From: Candidatus Didemnitutus sp. | Lineage (GTDB): Bacteria; Verrucomicrobiota; Verrucomicrobiia; Opitutales; Opitutaceae | Direction: 5' to 3' | Length of the DNA: 64,000 bases | Assembly: GCA_019634575.1 (NCBI GenBank) | Contig: JAHCAY010000001.1 | Coordinates: 744,001 to 808,000 of the forward strand | Made by a program: the position numbers and the translations under genes | The notes under the pieces: model-generated | What the model was told of the DNA's origin: nothing | Databases searched by the model: none | Seen by the model: the letters and a program-made list of their open reading frames with translations, nothing else | Shown here: one piece after another, positions 61,678 to 64,000 of the stretch | How positions within the stretch are numbered: position 1 is the first letter of the stretch | Layout of the letters: the number at the start of each line of letters is the position of its first letter

Positions 61678-63259
61678 GCCCGCTCCCGCCGCCTCGCTCT
61701 CGCCCGCTCCGTCGTCCGCCGCTGCCTCCGCGAAGGCCGCGACCACCGCCCAATCCCTCGGCTCCCTGCTGAAGTCCGCGCGCGACATCATGCGCAAGGA
61801 CAAGGGCCTCAACGGCGACCTCGACCGGTTGCCGATGCTGACGTGGATCATGTTCCTCAAGTTCCTCGACGACCTCGAGACGCAGCGCGAGCAGGAGGCC
61901 GAGCTCCGCGGCACCCGCTTCAAGCCCGCCATCGAGCCGCCTTACCGCTGGCGCGATTGGGCCGCCAACCCTCAGGGCATGACCGGCGACGCGCTCATTC
62001 AGTGGGTCAACCAGGACGAAGCCACCGGCCCCGACGGCAAGCGCGGCCCCGGCCTCTTCGCCTACCTGCGCCGGCTCACCTCCAGCAACGGCGACAACCG
62101 CCGTGACGTCATCGCGACCGTCTTCAAGGGCGTGCAGAATCGCATGGTCAGCGGCTACCTGCTCCGCGACGTCGTCAACAAGATCGCCGCCATCCACTTC
62201 ACCGCCTCCGACGAACTGCACACGCTCGGCGCGCTCTACGAGTCGATGCTCCGCGAAATGCGCGACGCCGCCGGCGACTCCGGCGAGTTCTACACGCCGC
62301 GCGCCGTCGTGCGCTTCATCGTCCGCGCCACCGATCCGCGCCTCGGCGAGCGCGTGCTCGATCCCGCCACCGGCACCGGCGGCTTCCTCGTCGAAGCGTT
62401 CGAACACCTGAAGCCGCAGGCGCAGACCGTGCAGCAACGGCGCATCCTGCAGGAAACCTCCCTCTACGGCTGCGAGCCCAAGCCGCTGCCGTATCTGCTC
62501 GGCCAGATGAATCTCCTCCTGCACGGACTCGACGCCCCGCAGATCGACCCGGGCAACGCCCTCCGCTTCAAGCTCACCGAGCTCGGCGAGAAGGACCGCG
62601 TCGACGTCATCCTCACCAACCCGCCCTTCGGCGGCGAGGAGGAGAAAGGCATTCAGGGCAACTTCCCCGAGGACAAGCAGACCGCCGAGACCGCGCTGCT
62701 CTTCCTCCAGCTCATCATGCGCAAGCTCCGCAAGGCGCCGCGCACCGGCTTTGGCCCCGCTCGCGCCGCCGTCGTCGTGCCCAACGGCACGCTCTTCGGC
62801 GACGGCGTCTGCGCCCGCCTCAAACAGGAGCTGCTCACCGAGTTCAACCTCCACACCATCGTCCGGCTGCCCAACGGCGTCTTCGCGCCCTACACCAGCA
62901 TCCCGACGAACATCCTCTTCTTCGACCGCTCCGGCCCCACCGAGCACGTTTGGTATTACGAGCAGCCGCTCCCCGAGGGTCGGAAAAACTACACCAAGAC
63001 CGCGCCCATCCAGTTCGACGAATTCGCCGACTGCCTCGCGTGGTGGGACAAACGCCGGAAGAACGACCGCGCCTGGAAAGTCTCCGCCAAGGAACTCCTC
63101 GCCGCCGGCTGCAACCTCGACCGCAAGAACCCGAGCGCGAAGGAAGACATCACGCACCTCCCGCCCGAACAGCTCGCCGCCAGCATTCTCCAGAAGGAAC
63201 AGCGCATCGCCGAGATCATGGGCCGCATCCAAAAACTCCTCGCGCGCTCCGGCAAATGA
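61661..63259 (+). CDS. hsdM: Type I DNA methyltransferase M subunit (HsdM)
   Basis: The 532-aa product has an N-terminal helical domain (RLPMLTWIMFLKFLDDLE), then GEFYTPRAVVRFIV near residue 208 and the SAM site LDPATGTGGFLVEAF near 232. The catalytic N6-adenine motif is ILTNPPFGG near 318. It methylates adenine in the host recognition site when joined by HsdS, and with HsdR completes the restriction complex. An Ala/Ser-rich leader of about 30 residues precedes the core. It overlaps the 71-aa gene by 17 bases and hsdS by four. Confidence 0.96.
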   Translation: MPRAAKPAPAASLSPAPSSAAASAKAATTAQSLGSLLKSARDIMRKDKGLNGDLDRLPMLTWIMFLKFLDDLETQREQEAELRGTRFKPAIEPPYRWRDWAANPQGMTGDALIQWVNQDEATGPDGKRGPGLFAYLRRLTSSNGDNRRDVIATVFKGVQNRMVSGYLLRDVVNKIAAIHFTASDELHTLGALYESMLREMRDAAGDSGEFYTPRAVVRFIVRATDPRLGERVLDPATGTGGFLVEAFEHLKPQAQTVQQRRILQETSLYGCEPKPLPYLLGQMNLLLHGLDAPQIDPGNALRFKLTELGEKDRVDVILTNPPFGGEEEKGIQGNFPEDKQTAETALLFLQLIMRKLRKAPRTGFGPARAAVVVPNGTLFGDGVCARLKQELLTEFNLHTIVRLPNGVFAPYTSIPTNILFFDRSGPTEHVWYYEQPLPEGRKNYTKTAPIQFDEFADCLAWWDKRRKNDRAWKVSAKELLAAGCNLDRKNPSAKEDITHLPPEQLAASILQKEQRIAEIMGRIQKLLARSGK

Positions 63260-64000
63260 GCGCGTGGCCGAAAGTGAGGCTTGGCGAGGTGCTGCGGCGC
63301 GTTGAGCGTTTCGAGCCACGCGACGAGCTAACAGAGTATCCCTTTGCGGGCACCTACAGTTTCGCACGTGGAATCTTCGTCGGAGAACGGAAACTCGGCT
63401 CCACGTTCGCCCTACCGAAAATCCAACGTGTTCGTCAGGGCGATTTCGTCTACTGCAAGATCATGGCTTGGGAAGGAGCTTTCGGTCTCGTTCCTGCCGA
63501 AGCAGACAACTGTGTCATGTCCGGTGCGTTTGTCGCGTATGAGCTGCATCGAGATCGAATCGACGAACGCTTCCTCGGCTATTTTTTCAAGGTTCCCGAC
63601 CACTGGCGTTCTATCGGCAGTCAAAGTTCCGGAACGAATGTTCGCCGCCAAAGCCTGCATCCAACTCAGTTCGAGGCGGCAGAAATCCCGCTACCGCCGC
63701 TGGCGGAGCAGCGGCGGGTGGTGGCGCGCATCGAGGAACTCGCCGCCCAAATCCACGAAGCCCGCACCTTCCGCCACCAAGCCACCGAAGAAGCCGACGC
63801 GCTTGTGCAGAATCAAGCCGGCAAAATCTTTGAGCGCCTGAGCCGCGAACATGAAGCTCGAGACTTCGGTAGTTTCTCACCGCATGTCACCAGCGGCCCA
63901 CGCAATTGGGCAAAACACTACGAGACTTCAGGAGCTCGCTTTTATCGTGCTCAAGACATCGGTCCATCTGGCTCGGTAATCGAAGACTCTAAGGTTTTCA
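63256..64000 (+). CDS. hsdS: Type I specificity subunit (HsdS), 3' truncated
   Basis: The gene runs off the window, leaving 248 residues. They comprise a complete first target-recognition domain (about residues 1-145), the central conserved spacer EIPLPPLAEQRRVVARIEELAAQIHEAR (about 145-175), and the start of the second recognition domain (GSFSPHVTSGPRNW). HsdS chooses the bipartite DNA target for HsdM and HsdR. The recognition domains use more A/T-rich codons than the genes around them, as is usual for exchanged recognition domains. The target sequence cannot be read from this. Confidence 0.92.
   Translation, partial: MSAWPKVRLGEVLRRVERFEPRDELTEYPFAGTYSFARGIFVGERKLGSTFALPKIQRVRQGDFVYCKIMAWEGAFGLVPAEADNCVMSGAFVAYELHRDRIDERFLGYFFKVPDHWRSIGSQSSGTNVRRQSLHPTQFEAAEIPLPPLAEQRRVVARIEELAAQIHEARTFRHQATEEADALVQNQAGKIFERLSREHEARDFGSFSPHVTSGPRNWAKHYETSGARFYRAQDIGPSGSVIEDSKVF

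Overview
The window is a high-GC bacterial chromosome segment with dense coding. I see no plasmid, phage or insertion-sequence genes. The organism is probably a member of Verrucomicrobiota, most likely Opitutaceae-like. This is inferred from the GC-rich codon use, the rarity of clear Shine-Dalgarno sites, the DUF1800/DUF1501 gene pair, the tig-clpP-clpX order and the many short intergenic word repeats. I could not run a database search to confirm it.

Layout. 1-8.4 kb is housekeeping: a truncated hybrid histidine kinase, a Ste24-type M48 protease, xseB-dxs, a small membrane protein, a Cys-repeat mini-protein with its own terminator, tRNA-Gly(CCC), recR and an ebfC/ybaB gene, an SDR epimerase and a DJ-1 family gene. 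8.67-46.44 kb is one very large surface-polysaccharide locus, all on the + strand. It starts with a Wzm/Wzt-type ABC exporter and ends with a polyprenyl-phosphate sugar-1-phosphate transferase. Between them lie about 18 glycosyltransferases (GT2, GT4, GT9, GT11 and membrane GT types) and seven SAM methyltransferase domains, three of them FkbM type. There are also a carbamoyltransferase, an O-acyltransferase, a PIG-L deacetylase, a UDP-GlcNAc 2-epimerase and two polytopic Wzy/WaaL-like proteins. Almost every junction overlaps by 1-8 bases or has a gap of only a few bases, so the genes look translationally coupled. One repeat-filled break lies at 14.96-15.27 kb.

46.5-58.2 kb returns to housekeeping: a pyridine-nucleotide disulfide oxidoreductase, an M42 aminopeptidase, clpX, clpP and tig on the minus strand, then tsaB, alr and the DUF1800/DUF1501 export pair. 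From 58.5 kb to the window end there is a type I restriction-modification locus in the order hsdR, zeta-toxin-like kinase, 71-aa protein, hsdM, hsdS. The hsdS gene is cut by the window edge. The kinase and small gene sit between hsdR and hsdM with overlapping ends.

How it fits together: WecB and the sugar-1-phosphate transferase could supply and start a lipid-linked glycan. The glycosyltransferases would extend it, and the methyl-, carbamoyl-, acyl- and deacetylase enzymes would decorate it. Wzm/Wzt, the Wzy-like proteins, or both would then move or polymerise it. No Wzx flippase, Wza or Wzc gene is visible here. Two near-palindromes of the form TAGGGG-N5-TCCTA lie just upstream of the exporter and are candidate operators.

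The intergenic spaces are unusual. They carry several unrelated families of short word repeats, often as two inverted arms 50-140 bases apart, and perfect hairpins with 3-4 base loops. These are the main unexplained structure in the window.
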